Of a stretch of DNA of 34,982 nucleotides, positions 9,256 to 18,908 are shown piece after piece; positions within the stretch are counted from its first letter, which is position 1; each line of letters begins with the position of its first letter. The notes under the pieces were generated by a model that saw only the letters and a list, made by a program, of their open reading frames with translations, ran no database searches and had not been told where the DNA came from. Source of the stretch: Verrucomicrobiales bacterium. GTDB lineage: Bacteria; Verrucomicrobiota; Verrucomicrobiia; Verrucomicrobiales; DEV007. A program made the position numbers and the translations under genes. The stretch spans positions 1 through 34,982 of the forward strand of contig JADZAX010000146.1 of the NCBI GenBank assembly GCA_020852405.1, written 5' to 3'.

Positions 9256-9277
9256 GCAGTCGGAGAACGCCGACTAC
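9256..9277. repeat. REP-like palindrome; possible terminator for the leftward gene
   Basis: The sequence GCAGTCGG-AGAA-CGCCGACTAC forms a hairpin with AGTCGG (9258-9263) opposite CCGACT (9270-9275). On the minus strand it is followed, about ten bases later, by seven T residues (complement of 9241-9247), so it could help end transcription from the gene at 9306-9713 before the TolC gene begins. The spacing to the T-run is longer than in a textbook terminator. The shape resembles intergenic palindromes that recur in verrucomicrobial genomes; only one copy is visible in this window. Confidence 0.45.
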
Positions 9278-9305
9278 AGGGGACGCGCGGAAGAAGAGGA
9301 AGTTA

Positions 9306-9713
9306 TCAGATCAAGAAAACCCCAAGCGAGGCCTGACGTCGTGGAGACGACGTTGCCTCAAGGCACTGCTTCACGTCCAAGCCTGGAGGGGATCCCCGGC
9401 AGGCGATGGTGTCGGATACCAGGCCGTAGCCTTGCTGGTAACCGGTTTGCAGAGTGGCGAAGAAGGCCTCCACCAAGATCACCTCGGGAGCCTTCGGAAA
9501 TGAGGTCATCACCTCGGCCGCGCGGTTCTCACTCTCATCGCAGGTGCAATGGGCCGCCCAAACGAAGGTGTCGTTGAAGCTGACGCCGGGCAGAGGATCG
9601 TGCTTGAGTTCCTCAATGCCGAAAATCCGGCGATATTGGCATGAACAAACCGGAAGAATCAGCGTTACCGCTGTCCAGACACAAAGCATTGCTTTTGCGG
9701 CCCGTCCAATCAT
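9306..9713 (-). CDS. Hypothetical lipoprotein
   Basis: About 135 residues from the ATG at 9713; a GTG at 9764 is possible but gives a poor leader. The N-terminus (MIGRAAKAMLCVWTAVTLIL then PVCSC) has a positive stretch, a hydrophobic core and a Cys that could be lipidated, so an exported lipoprotein is the best guess. The mature part contains six Cys in all, including a CTC pair and IACRG, and no domain I recognise. It lies 90 bases downstream of the DUF1802 gene on the same strand and may be the last gene of the secretion-cluster transcript. Confidence 0.55.
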   Translation of the reverse strand: MIGRAAKAMLCVWTAVTLILPVCSCQYRRIFGIEELKHDPLPGVSFNDTFVWAAHCTCDESENRAAEVMTSFPKAPEVILVEAFFATLQTGYQQGYGLVSDTIACRGSPPGLDVKQCLEATSSPRRQASLGVFLI

Positions 9714-9803
9714 CGAAACAAAACCTAGGGACAATTGGTCCCCTGTCCATCGAATATTTGCCACCTCCCATGGCGTGGTGGCGCCAGAATCCGTGTCAGT
9801 CTT

Positions 9804-10361
9804 TCAGGGCTTCCTGATCACTTCCGATATGCGGGAGACATGGTCAGCAAAAGACGCATCATCCAGAACTGGGACTGCTTTCTGGAGAATGTCATGGTCG
9901 GGCTCGGGAAGGCCGATCCAAGAGCGGCAACCACCGAAGCCGGCCTGATGCGGCACCGTCCAGGTTTCCGCGAGCTTCCGAATCCGGACGACCGCCAAAC
10001 TGATTCCGGGCTCTTCGCCCCACTCGAAACGTTCGCGGATGGCTTCATCCGTCCAGATGTGAAACGGTGAAAGACCCTGGACTTCGTCCCAGCGGGTCAA
10101 CCTTGCAGTCCACTCCGTGGTGGCGTGAAGCCGGAAAGGAACCGGCGCCTCTGCGGCCGGAGCGGCCGGGAGATGCGGGTTACCCTTGACTTGCCGCACC
10201 TGCTCATGGAAATGGGTGGGGAAGAGAAGGAACGCGTCGTGGAGCCACTGGAAGCCAAGTTTTCCCTCAGAAATCCCCCCTTTTCGGAGAATCAAGGTTT
10301 GCTCCCCCGCTTCCAGGGCATCGCAAACAACCTGCCATTCTTTGAAGGCAAACAATTTCAT
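9804..10361 (-). CDS. DUF1802 family protein
   Basis: A 185-residue soluble protein. The N-terminus (MKLFAFKEWQVVCDALEAGE, then QTLILRKGGISE) and the following FLLFPTHFHEQ match the DUF1802 family as I know it, a family of unknown function seen in cyanobacteria, Verrucomicrobia and others. No signal peptide, membrane segment or metal motif stands out, although HFHEQ could bind a metal. It lies 27 bases after the pseudopilin gene on the same strand, so co-transcription with the secretion genes is likely, but nothing in the sequence shows a role in secretion. Confidence 0.8.
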   Translation of the reverse strand: MKLFAFKEWQVVCDALEAGEQTLILRKGGISEGKLGFQWLHDAFLLFPTHFHEQVRQVKGNPHLPAAPAAEAPVPFRLHATTEWTARLTRWDEVQGLSPFHIWTDEAIRERFEWGEEPGISLAVVRIRKLAETWTVPHQAGFGGCRSWIGLPEPDHDILQKAVPVLDDASFADHVSRISEVIRKP

Positions 10362-10388
10362 GCGCTGGTCAGGCGTTGATCGCCCGGA

Positions 10389-10964
10389 TCAATTGGACTG
10401 CCAGTTGGTGATCCACTTGGATTGGTCATCCGGGGAATCCATCACCGACCAAATGTCAAAGTTCGGGTTGAACGTCAGCTTCTTTTTGGCCGCCGGCTTT
10501 TCGCAGAGATAACGGATCTGGGAGCCGCTTGGATCGATCAACACATAGTCTGATCCTGATTTCGCCGAGCGCGGGTTTTTGGAACTTTGGCTAGTCGCGT
10601 AGTCGATCCGGGCGACATACACCGTGGTCTCCGGATCCACTTTGCCATCCAAATTCTCATCACCGGAAAGCTCCTTGTAGAGAATCGAGGACCCCTTGAT
10701 CCCGTCACCATCCCGGTCTGTTGAGGGACTGCCATCCGCCGGGCTCATGGGAAAAATGGCATTTTCCTGCTGGTAACGGACCAGCCCGTTGTTGATTTCG
10801 GCGATGAACGTCCTGGTCCTGTCCCTTTCGATCTTGGCCTGGATGCCAGGCAGGGCAGAGATCAGAATCCCGGCGAGGATTCCAATGATGGCGATGACGA
10901 CGAGTAGTTCGATCAGGGTGAATCCTGACCGCCTGACGGAGGGGGAGAAGGACGCGGTGTTCAT
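10389..10964 (-). CDS. gspG: Type II secretion pseudopilin (GspG-like)
   Basis: A 191-residue protein with a class III prepilin leader. Cleavage is expected between Gly14 and Phe15 in RRSGFTLIELLVVIAIIGIL, with the conserved Glu at +5 (Glu19), followed by one hydrophobic helix. The C-terminal domain contains DRDGDGIKGS and ENLDGKVDPET, Asp-rich loops like the Ca-binding loop of major pseudopilins. Such proteins stack into the periplasmic pseudopilus. It is the gene after GspF, separated by 18 bases that include a run of eight G/C pairs. The processing prepilin peptidase is not in this window. Confidence 0.88.
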   Translation of the reverse strand: MNTASFSPSVRRSGFTLIELLVVIAIIGILAGILISALPGIQAKIERDRTRTFIAEINNGLVRYQQENAIFPMSPADGSPSTDRDGDGIKGSSILYKELSGDENLDGKVDPETTVYVARIDYATSQSSKNPRSAKSGSDYVLIDPSGSQIRYLCEKPAAKKKLTFNPNFDIWSVMDSPDDQSKWITNWQSN

Positions 10965-10982
10965 GGCTTTATTTGGGGGGGG

Positions 10983-12236
10983 TTATTGCTGGAGTCCCTG
11001 CAAAATGTCGATCATGGGCAGGAACAGGGCGATGACGATGGTCCCGACCACAAGGGCCAGGAAAACAATCATGACCGGTTCGATCATGGACGTCATGGCG
11101 TCGACCGCATTGTCGACTTCGTCGTCATAGACGTCCGCAACCTTCAACAACATGTCGGGAAGCTGGCCGGTTTCTTCCCCGACCTGCACCATGCTGGTGA
11201 CCATGGGAGGAAAGATCCGACTGGCCTCCAGAGGAGCGACCACGGACTCCCCTTCACGCACCGCTTCATGAACTTTCTCGATGGCGTCTGCCACCACCAG
11301 ATTGCCGGCGGTGTCTCGGGTGATGTTGAGAGCCTGGAGGATGGGAACGCCGCTGGTGACAAGCGTACCCAGAGTCCGGGCGAACCGCGAAATCGAGCTT
11401 TTGAGCTGCACCGGACCGACGCCGGGCAGTTTCATTTTCCAACCGTCGATCGTCTTCCGTCCCCCTTTGGAACTCGCGAAGAGACGCCACATGCCCCAGA
11501 ACAGAACGATCCCGATCAGAATCATCCACCAGTACGATTTTACCACGTCACTGATATCAACAATGAACTGGGTCAGTCCTGGCAAGGGGCGTCCCTGCAG
11601 CATGTCATCGAAAATAGTCTTGAATTTGGGCACAATGAAACCCAAGAGAAAGCAGAGGATGCCGACCGCGATGACCATGACGATGATCGGATAGACCATG
11701 GCCGCGACGATGCGGTTTTTGAGTTTTTGGGCTTTCTCCAAGTATTCGGCCAAACGGGAAAGCACGATTTCAAGCACCCCGCCGAGCTCACCGGCTTTGA
11801 CCATGTTGACGAAGAGTTTGTCGAAAATTTTGGGGTGCTGACCGAGACCTTCCGAGAAGGTGCTGCCACTTTGAACCGAGTCCGCCAACTGGTTGATGGT
11901 GCTCTGCATGATGCGGTTTTTCTCCTGTCCCGCGAGGACCGAGAGGCCGCGCAGAAGGGGCAGGCCGGCCTCGACCAGAGTGGCCAATTGCCGGGTGAAA
12001 ATCATCAGCGTTTTGGTGCCGACCTTTCCGCTGGCCCCGGCGCGCGCTTTGACACGCTGCTTCTGGGCTTTCTGGGCCTGACGCTTGGCCGCTCCGGAGA
12101 CTCCGGCCCCGATCTGGGTGGGGTAGAGGCCGCTCTTGCGCAGCTGGGCCACGGCTTCGGCTTCATCTTTGGCACTGATGGATCCGGCGGTCTGCTCTCC
12201 TCGGGCGTCGAGGGCGATGTAATCAAAACTCGGCAT
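10983..12236 (-). CDS. gspF: Type II secretion / type IV pilus inner membrane protein GspF/PilC
   Basis: A 417-residue polytopic membrane protein with the two T2SSF domains of the GspF/PilC family. The N-terminal part (FDYIALDARGEQTAGSISAK) is the typical start; the first domain is around residues 75-200 (FTRQLATLVEAGLPLLRGLS) and the second around 275-400 (FARTLGTLVTSGVPILQALN), each followed by hydrophobic helices. The last helix (PVMIVFLALVVGTIVIALFL) is near the C-terminus. A basic Ala/Lys-rich linker (RQAQKAQKQRVKARAGASGK) lies at residues ~51-70. The protein anchors the assembly ATPase and the pseudopilus base in the inner membrane. It sits between the ATPase genes and the pseudopilin gene, as in other verrucomicrobial clusters. 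Confidence 0.95.
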   Translation of the reverse strand: MPSFDYIALDARGEQTAGSISAKDEAEAVAQLRKSGLYPTQIGAGVSGAAKRQAQKAQKQRVKARAGASGKVGTKTLMIFTRQLATLVEAGLPLLRGLSVLAGQEKNRIMQSTINQLADSVQSGSTFSEGLGQHPKIFDKLFVNMVKAGELGGVLEIVLSRLAEYLEKAQKLKNRIVAAMVYPIIVMVIAVGILCFLLGFIVPKFKTIFDDMLQGRPLPGLTQFIVDISDVVKSYWWMILIGIVLFWGMWRLFASSKGGRKTIDGWKMKLPGVGPVQLKSSISRFARTLGTLVTSGVPILQALNITRDTAGNLVVADAIEKVHEAVREGESVVAPLEASRIFPPMVTSMVQVGEETGQLPDMLLKVADVYDDEVDNAVDAMTSMIEPVMIVFLALVVGTIVIALFLPMIDILQGLQQ

Positions 12237-12337
12237 GTTATGGGCGGGTGGTGGTGGAAGCGCTTTGGTTCAAATCGTAGCGAAAATGCAATACAATGTA
12301 AACATTTAATCACGCAATCGCGTGGGGGATGGCTGAA

Positions 12338-14002
12338 TCAGGTGTACTTGAGAACTTCTTCAATGGTCGTGATCCCCTCATAGATGGACCGGAGTCCATC
12401 CTCCCGGAGGGTTCGCATTCCCAATTCAATGGCTTTTTGGCGGATGACCACCGTCGCGGCGCGTTCGGTGATCAGTTCACGGATGGGATCGGTGATGTCG
12501 AGGAGCTCGAAAAGCCCCTGGCGGCCTTTGTAGCCGGTGTCATTGCAGACATCGCAACCACGGCCGGTACAAAACTCCTTGGAGCCGATGTCCATCGGAG
12601 AAAGGCCAAGCTGGGCGAGAACGGCCTCGCTGGGGCGGTAAGAGACCCGGCATTCCGCGCAGATCTTGCGCAGGAGACGTTGGGCGAGGACCCCCTCCAG
12701 AGTGGCTGCCACGAGGAATGGTTCGCAGCCCATGTCGACGAGACGGGTCACCGCGCCGGGAGCGTCGTTGGTGTGGAGGGTGGAGAGCACCAAGTGGCCC
12801 GTCAAGGAGGCCTGAATGGCGATCTGGGCGGTCTCGAGGTCGCGCATTTCTCCGACCAGAATGCGGTCGGGATCCTGCCGGAGGAATGCGCGCAGGACAC
12901 GGCCGAAAGTCATGCCGATGGCTTCATTGACCGGAACCTGCATGATGGCGTCGATGTCATACTCCACCGGGTCTTCCGCCGTCAGGAGCTTGGTGTCGAC
13001 GGTGTTGATCCGGCGCAGGCAGGCGTAAAGGGTGGTGGTTTTGCCGGCGCCGGTCGGGCCGGTGCAGATGAAAATGCCGTTCGGCTTTTCAATGGTTTCC
13101 TCGATGTATTCGAAGAGGTAGGTCGGCAGGTTGAGGTTTTCCAGATCCAGATTGACACTGGAGCGGTCCAGAACGCGGAGCACGACGCTCTCACCATAGA
13201 CCGTGGGCAGCGTGGAGACGCGTAGATCGACTTTCTTGTCAGCGATTGTCGTCATGATGCGCCCGTCCTGAGGGAGACGGGTTTCCGCAATGTTCAGACT
13301 GGCCATGACTTTGACCCGCGAAATGATGGCGGACTTCAAATGCTGGGGCGGGGGGGCCATTTCGTAGAGCCCGCCGTCGACCCGGTAGCGGATCTTGAAA
13401 TCGTTCTCGAACGGCTCGAAATGAATGTCCGAGGCGCGTTCCTTGATCGCCTGGTAGAGGACAAGGTCAACATACCGGATGATGGGGGCGGAGTTGGCTT
13501 CGGAGATCGCATCCTCGCCGGTCAGGGCGGCCGCCTCTTTCTGGAATTCCAGCATCGCGTCCGACATGGTGTTGTTGCCACCGTAATGTTTGTCGATCAA
13601 TGCGTGAATCTGGGAGGGCTCCGCGACCGCGGGGATGATCCGCTGGTCGAGGGAAAAACCCAGTTCCTCAAGGATTTGGGGGTCCAGGGGATTCACCAGG
13701 GCCACCAGCAGGCCTTCCTCGGTGAATTGGATCGGGAATGCCTCATGAAGTCGCGCGGATCCGCTGGGCATCGCGGCTACCACTTGGGGGGCCGGCTCGA
13801 AGCCATTCAGATCCAGGTAATACCCCCCGATATCTTCCGCGACGAGCTGGTAGAGTTGGTCGCGGGTGATGATGCTGTAATCCTCCAGCGCCTCCACGAT
13901 TTCCTTCCCCGACTGGGCTAGAGTATGCAGCACTTCGTCACGCTGCCCGGCATCCACCAGATCCCGTGCCACCAACAAATCGATCACCGCCTCCGCATTC
14001 AT
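12338..14002 (-). CDS. gspE: GspE/PilB assembly ATPase (second of tandem pair)
   Basis: A 554-residue cytoplasmic ATPase that powers pseudopilus or pilus assembly. The N-terminal ~150 residues form a MshEN/T2SSE_N-type domain. The ATPase core has Walker A GPTGAGKTTTLYACL (Lys321), the Asp box around EDPVEYDIDAIMQV, the Walker B region ILVGEMRDLETAQ, and the His box HLVLSTLHTND. A zinc-binding tetracysteine follows (CAEC and CDVC), as in GspE and PilB but not PilT. It lies between another GspE-like ATPase and GspF. It shares the same layout as the upstream copy but differs throughout, for instance GEMRD here and GEIRD there, so this is not a recent duplication. Confidence 0.94.
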   Translation of the reverse strand: MNAEAVIDLLVARDLVDAGQRDEVLHTLAQSGKEIVEALEDYSIITRDQLYQLVAEDIGGYYLDLNGFEPAPQVVAAMPSGSARLHEAFPIQFTEEGLLVALVNPLDPQILEELGFSLDQRIIPAVAEPSQIHALIDKHYGGNNTMSDAMLEFQKEAAALTGEDAISEANSAPIIRYVDLVLYQAIKERASDIHFEPFENDFKIRYRVDGGLYEMAPPPQHLKSAIISRVKVMASLNIAETRLPQDGRIMTTIADKKVDLRVSTLPTVYGESVVLRVLDRSSVNLDLENLNLPTYLFEYIEETIEKPNGIFICTGPTGAGKTTTLYACLRRINTVDTKLLTAEDPVEYDIDAIMQVPVNEAIGMTFGRVLRAFLRQDPDRILVGEMRDLETAQIAIQASLTGHLVLSTLHTNDAPGAVTRLVDMGCEPFLVAATLEGVLAQRLLRKICAECRVSYRPSEAVLAQLGLSPMDIGSKEFCTGRGCDVCNDTGYKGRQGLFELLDITDPIRELITERAATVVIRQKAIELGMRTLREDGLRSIYEGITTIEEVLKYT

Positions 14003-14050
14003 GCTTTGTAATTCGCTCGCGCCAAATGTCTTGTTCCCGCCTTGTGTTTC

Positions 14051-15721
14051 TCAGTCCGAGTCCGCCATGGTGACCCGCACGACTTCCGCTGCCGATGTTC
14101 TGCCGTTCAGGACCTTCCTGACGCCGTCTTCGCGCAGGGTCCGCATGCCCAGTTCGCGGGCCCGTTTGCGGAGCTGCGGCGTGGACATCTCCTTGTTGAT
14201 CATCTGGCTCACTTCCTCGGTGATGCGGAAAATTTCAAAGATTCCGATTCGGCCCCGGAAACCGGTGTTCCGGCAGGCCCGGCAACCCGCGCCAGTCATG
14301 ATGCTGGCCCCTTCGATCTGCCGTTCATCCAGCCGGAGCATGCGCATTTCCTTTTCCGTGATCCGGGTCGGGGTTTTGCATTCCTGACAAACGCCGCGGA
14401 CGAGACGCTGAGCCATGATGGCCCGCACCGCGCTGGCGATGAGGAACCGTTTGATGCCGATGTCGGCGAGGCGGGCGACCGCGCCGGGGGCGTCATTGGT
14501 GTGAAGGGTGCTGAAAACCAAGTGGCCCGTGAGGCTGGCATTGATGGCGATGGAGGCAGTTTCCTTGTCGCGAATTTCCCCGATCATGATGATGTTGGGC
14601 GCCTGCCGGAGAATCGCCCGCAGGGCGGCGGCGAATGACATTCCGATATCCTCTTTTACCTGAACCTGGTTGATCCCCGAGAGCAGATATTCCACCGGAT
14701 CTTCGACCGTGATGATCTTGCGGTCCGGTTTGTTGATTTCGTTCAGACAGGCATAGAGCGTGGTCGTTTTGCCGCTCCCGGTGGGACCGGTGACGAGGAG
14801 GATGCCGTCGGGCAACCGGATCAGTTCATGGAAAATCTGTTGGTCATCCGTGAAAAAGCCAAGCTGCGGCAGTCCGAGACTGAGCGAGCTTTTGTCCAAG
14901 ATACGCATGACGACGCTTTCGCCGCCATTGGTGGGAACGGTGGACACCCGCAGATCGAGGTCTTTGTCCCCGACCGTCGCCTGAATGCGTCCGTCCTGGG
15001 GGAGCCGCTTTTCCGCGATGCTCATCGTGCCACTCATGATCTTGATCCGCGCGATGATCGCGGAGTGCAGTCGCAGCGGGTGGGTCGCGACCTTGTGGAG
15101 GGCTCCGTCAATCCGGTAGCGCACCCGGATTTCGGTTTCCAGAGGCTCGATATGGATGTCGCTGGCCCGATTCTGGTAGGCTTCCTGGAGGATCTGGTAA
15201 ACGAGCTTGATAATGGGGGCATCCCCGACTTCCGCGGTGTTGCTTTCCCCCCCGCCGGCGACTTCCCGGGTCGTGACTTCCGTCCCGAACGTCGCGCCGT
15301 AAATGGAAGTCAGGAGCTCTTTGATCTGGCTTTGAGGGGCGCAGAGGAATTCCGGTTCATAGGACAGCACATGACGCACCGAGTCCAGGGCGTCGAAATC
15401 AAGCGGATCTCCCACCGCGATATAGATGCCCGCCCCGTGGAAGCCGATGGGTATGATTTTATAGCGGATCGCCGTTTCCGAATCCACCACTTCCTGGGCT
15501 GCCGGGTCGAGTTCCGCCCGGTTCAGGTCCACATAGTCCATGCCGGCATTGATAGCGACCGTGCGGGCGACATCTTCCTCGCCCACTTTGCCCATGCGGA
15601 TCAAGGCTTCGAGCATGGTTTCGTCCGCTTTTTTGCGGTGCCGGACGCCCTCAAAATCTGCCTTGTTGAGCATGCCGCTTTCCAGCAGCAGTTCGATGAG
15701 GAATTCTTCGTTGGTATACAA
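14051..15721 (-). CDS. gspE: GspE/PilB assembly ATPase (first of tandem pair, TTG start)
   Basis: A 556-residue ATPase of the same family. It has an N-terminal MshEN-type domain (residues ~1-150), Walker A GPTGSGKTTTLYACL (Lys318), Asp box EDPVEYLLSGINQV, Walker B IIMIGEIRDKETAS, His box HLVFSTLHTND and a C-terminal tetracysteine (CQEC ... CRAC). The most upstream plausible start is TTG at 15721, with AAAGG about seven bases before it. It gives MYTNEEFLIELLLESGMLNK, which fits the family N-terminus, whereas the next in-frame ATG would remove its first helix. It is the first gene of the leftward secretion cluster; the stop codon lies 48 bases before the second ATPase gene. Confidence 0.92.
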   Translation of the reverse strand: MYTNEEFLIELLLESGMLNKADFEGVRHRKKADETMLEALIRMGKVGEEDVARTVAINAGMDYVDLNRAELDPAAQEVVDSETAIRYKIIPIGFHGAGIYIAVGDPLDFDALDSVRHVLSYEPEFLCAPQSQIKELLTSIYGATFGTEVTTREVAGGGESNTAEVGDAPIIKLVYQILQEAYQNRASDIHIEPLETEIRVRYRIDGALHKVATHPLRLHSAIIARIKIMSGTMSIAEKRLPQDGRIQATVGDKDLDLRVSTVPTNGGESVVMRILDKSSLSLGLPQLGFFTDDQQIFHELIRLPDGILLVTGPTGSGKTTTLYACLNEINKPDRKIITVEDPVEYLLSGINQVQVKEDIGMSFAAALRAILRQAPNIIMIGEIRDKETASIAINASLTGHLVFSTLHTNDAPGAVARLADIGIKRFLIASAVRAIMAQRLVRGVCQECKTPTRITEKEMRMLRLDERQIEGASIMTGAGCRACRNTGFRGRIGIFEIFRITEEVSQMINKEMSTPQLRKRARELGMRTLREDGVRKVLNGRTSAAEVVRVTMADSD

Positions 15722-15956
15722 GGCGAACCTTTCTTCGCGTGGGTTGAAAGCGGTATTCCCGGGAGTGTTTCCAGAGGCCTTGGGCCAAAGCCAAAGCGCC
15801 CCGGCACTGCGGGAGAGGAATCGTCACTCTATCGGAATCGGCGACGCAAACAAAGAAAAAAGATCGCTGGAAGCCCCGTGGAATGCGACTTTTTTCAAAA
15901 GAGACCGCAAAAGTTCCTTAGTGGCAGTGCGGAAGCCCGGTTTTGTTTCGGCCCAA
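15722..15956. other. Intergenic region upstream of the secretion cluster
   Basis: This stretch separates the MFS terminator from the first GspE gene and should hold the promoter of the secretion cluster on the minus strand. It contains an A-rich patch (15846-15862) and a T-rich patch near 15891, but no pair of boxes that I would call. No RNA gene or open frame is convincing. Confidence 0.4.
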
Positions 15957-15984
15957 CAAAAAACCCCGGGTTTCCCCGGGGTTT
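15957..15984 (-). terminator. Rho-independent terminator of the MFS gene
   Basis: A perfect 10-base-pair stem, AAACCCCGGG (15961-15970) with CCCGGGGTTT (15975-15984), closes a four-base loop. On the minus strand it is followed by further T residues (complement of 15957-15960 and beyond), giving a classic terminator about 40 bases after the MFS stop codon. Confidence 0.88.
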
Positions 15985-16022
15985 CTCATCAGAAATATGG
16001 ACTCCAGTTCCGGAGTTAATGG

Positions 16023-17618
<1,596 letters not shown>

Positions 17619-18156
17619 AGGGGATCGCAATCAGGGATGGGTTGGAGGGTTTGCCGGTTCTATGCTCGTGCAAAGGGGGTCTTTTTAACAAACCTGACGT
17701 TTTGCTCAAGCGAAAAAGGCCGAAGGACGCAAAAAAGGAAGGTTGAGGGCTCTTTTGGGGCGTTTTTGAAGGCAAAGTGACCCCAGAACTACCGGTTCGA
17801 AGGGACGTCGCCTGTCCGGACCAAAGTTCTTCTGCGAGTGTGGCTGCCTTCCGACGGTGGCTGCAGAATGCGTCTGGAGTCACCAGATCAGGGTGCGAGG
17901 CCGGAGGAAACGCCCAAAGGACGTCCCCAAGGGACGCTTCTTCCGCCCAAGCGACACAGCGCTGCCCTCCAGATGGGGAGGTGGCGAGAACAACGCTGGC
18001 CTGCCAATTTGGATCAGGGAGGCCCCCTTTGGTGCCGGAGGCTGTCGAGAACTGATCAGAGGATTGCCCTTAAGATCTGCCGCCCTGCCCCGTGCTTTTA
18101 TAGCAAGGGGCGATAGAAAAAGGGCGCGCTGTGGAGTGCAACCCTGGCTTGGTGCC
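17619..18156. other. Long intergenic region without a recognised gene
   Basis: About 540 bases. The left part (17640-17780) is rich in A and T runs and probably contains the MFS promoter on the minus strand. The right part (17780-18150) is GC-richer. It has overlapping open frames on both strands, none with a believable start, composition or homology. A small imperfect hairpin, GCCCC...GGGGC at 18087-18111, lies downstream of the orphan gene at 18157 but has no T-run. Confidence 0.4.
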
Positions 18157-18648
18157 TCAGGCAACGGCCCGATGGGGAGCCTGAGCCACATCGATCCGAC
18201 TGGCATGGCAGGTGACCGTGTGACCGGACTGCGCATGGGAGCCGATCAACCCAGTCAGCCGGGAATTCTCTGGCAGGACGAAGGCGGGATAAAGAAAGGT
18301 TTCTCCCAGGACCCGGACATTACAGACACAATTGCGGCCATACTTGTAAATGACGATGTCCACTTTGGTTCTTTGTCCGGGAATGAGTGGGGAGAGCGAA
18401 ACGTAGCCGATGACGCCGGATCCGTTGCTGAGATCACCCACTTCTCCCGTGGCTGGATGGATGGTGATGGCCACGCCGCGCTCTCTCGATTCGTCGAGAA
18501 GGCCGACCATCATCCGCTGGGTGATGTGTTTGTGTTCGATCTCCACGGTGAAGGAAATTTGGGATTCTCCTTGCTCGGTGCAGGTCTGCTCCAGGGCGAC
18601 CATGTCATAATCTTGCAGAAGTGGCGGTGCGAAGAGGGATGCGCTCAT
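18157..18648 (-). CDS. Hypothetical protein, probable beta-sandwich
   Basis: From the internal ATG at 18648 the product is 163 residues (MSASLFAPPLLQDYDMVALE ...); the frame stays open to 18795, but that leader is AT-rich intergenic-type sequence. No signal peptide or membrane helix is seen. The alternating polar/hydrophobic stretches (ISFTVEIEHKH, KVDIVIYKYG, NVRVLGETFLYPAF) and many Gly turns suggest an all-beta fold. I do not recognise the family and offer no function. The DNA upstream (18700-18830) is strongly AT-rich and includes a TATAAT on the minus strand, consistent with a promoter. No ribosome binding site is visible before the ATG. Confidence 0.55.
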   Translation of the reverse strand: MSASLFAPPLLQDYDMVALEQTCTEQGESQISFTVEIEHKHITQRMMVGLLDESRERGVAITIHPATGEVGDLSNGSGVIGYVSLSPLIPGQRTKVDIVIYKYGRNCVCNVRVLGETFLYPAFVLPENSRLTGLIGSHAQSGHTVTCHASRIDVAQAPHRAVA

Positions 18649-18833
18649 GGCTGGGATCGAATACTGTTGGTGGTTTTGAGAAGAGGAGGATTTCAAGATC
18701 ACCCAAAAGAAAGTTACAGCAATTATAATTTTATAAAAGCAAGGTGCTAAATTCTGGTGATTATAAAATAATCGGCCATAATTCCAGAAATTCAAGGAAA
18801 ATTATAGAATTTCCAGAAAATACTGCAAAATAA

Positions 18834-18882
18834 AACCGGGATCCCCGCGCCCATTATTGTAGGGCAGCGGGAGATCCCGGTT
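18834..18882 (-). terminator. Long hairpin terminator after the Ala/Lys-rich lipoprotein gene
   Basis: AACCGGGATC (18834-18843) pairs with GATCCCGGTT (18873-18882). The stem continues with CCCGC/GCGGG and GCCC/GGGC, interrupted only by two bulged A residues (18866 and 18872), around a nine-base loop. On the minus strand the stem is followed by TTATTTT. It lies 27 bases after the stop codon of the lipoprotein gene and fits a strong intrinsic terminator. Confidence 0.85.
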
Positions 18883-18908
18883 GGAAAGATACCAGATTCT
18901 GGGGAGAA

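Noticed and set aside
18087-18111. Hairpin GCCCC...GGGGC downstream of the gene at 18157, as terminator
   Set aside because: The stem has a mismatch and no T-run follows on the minus strand.
17777-18116. Overlapping open frames in the 17.6-18.15 kb gap as possible genes
   Set aside because: They overlap each other in different frames, have no plausible start signals, and resemble translated noncoding sequence.
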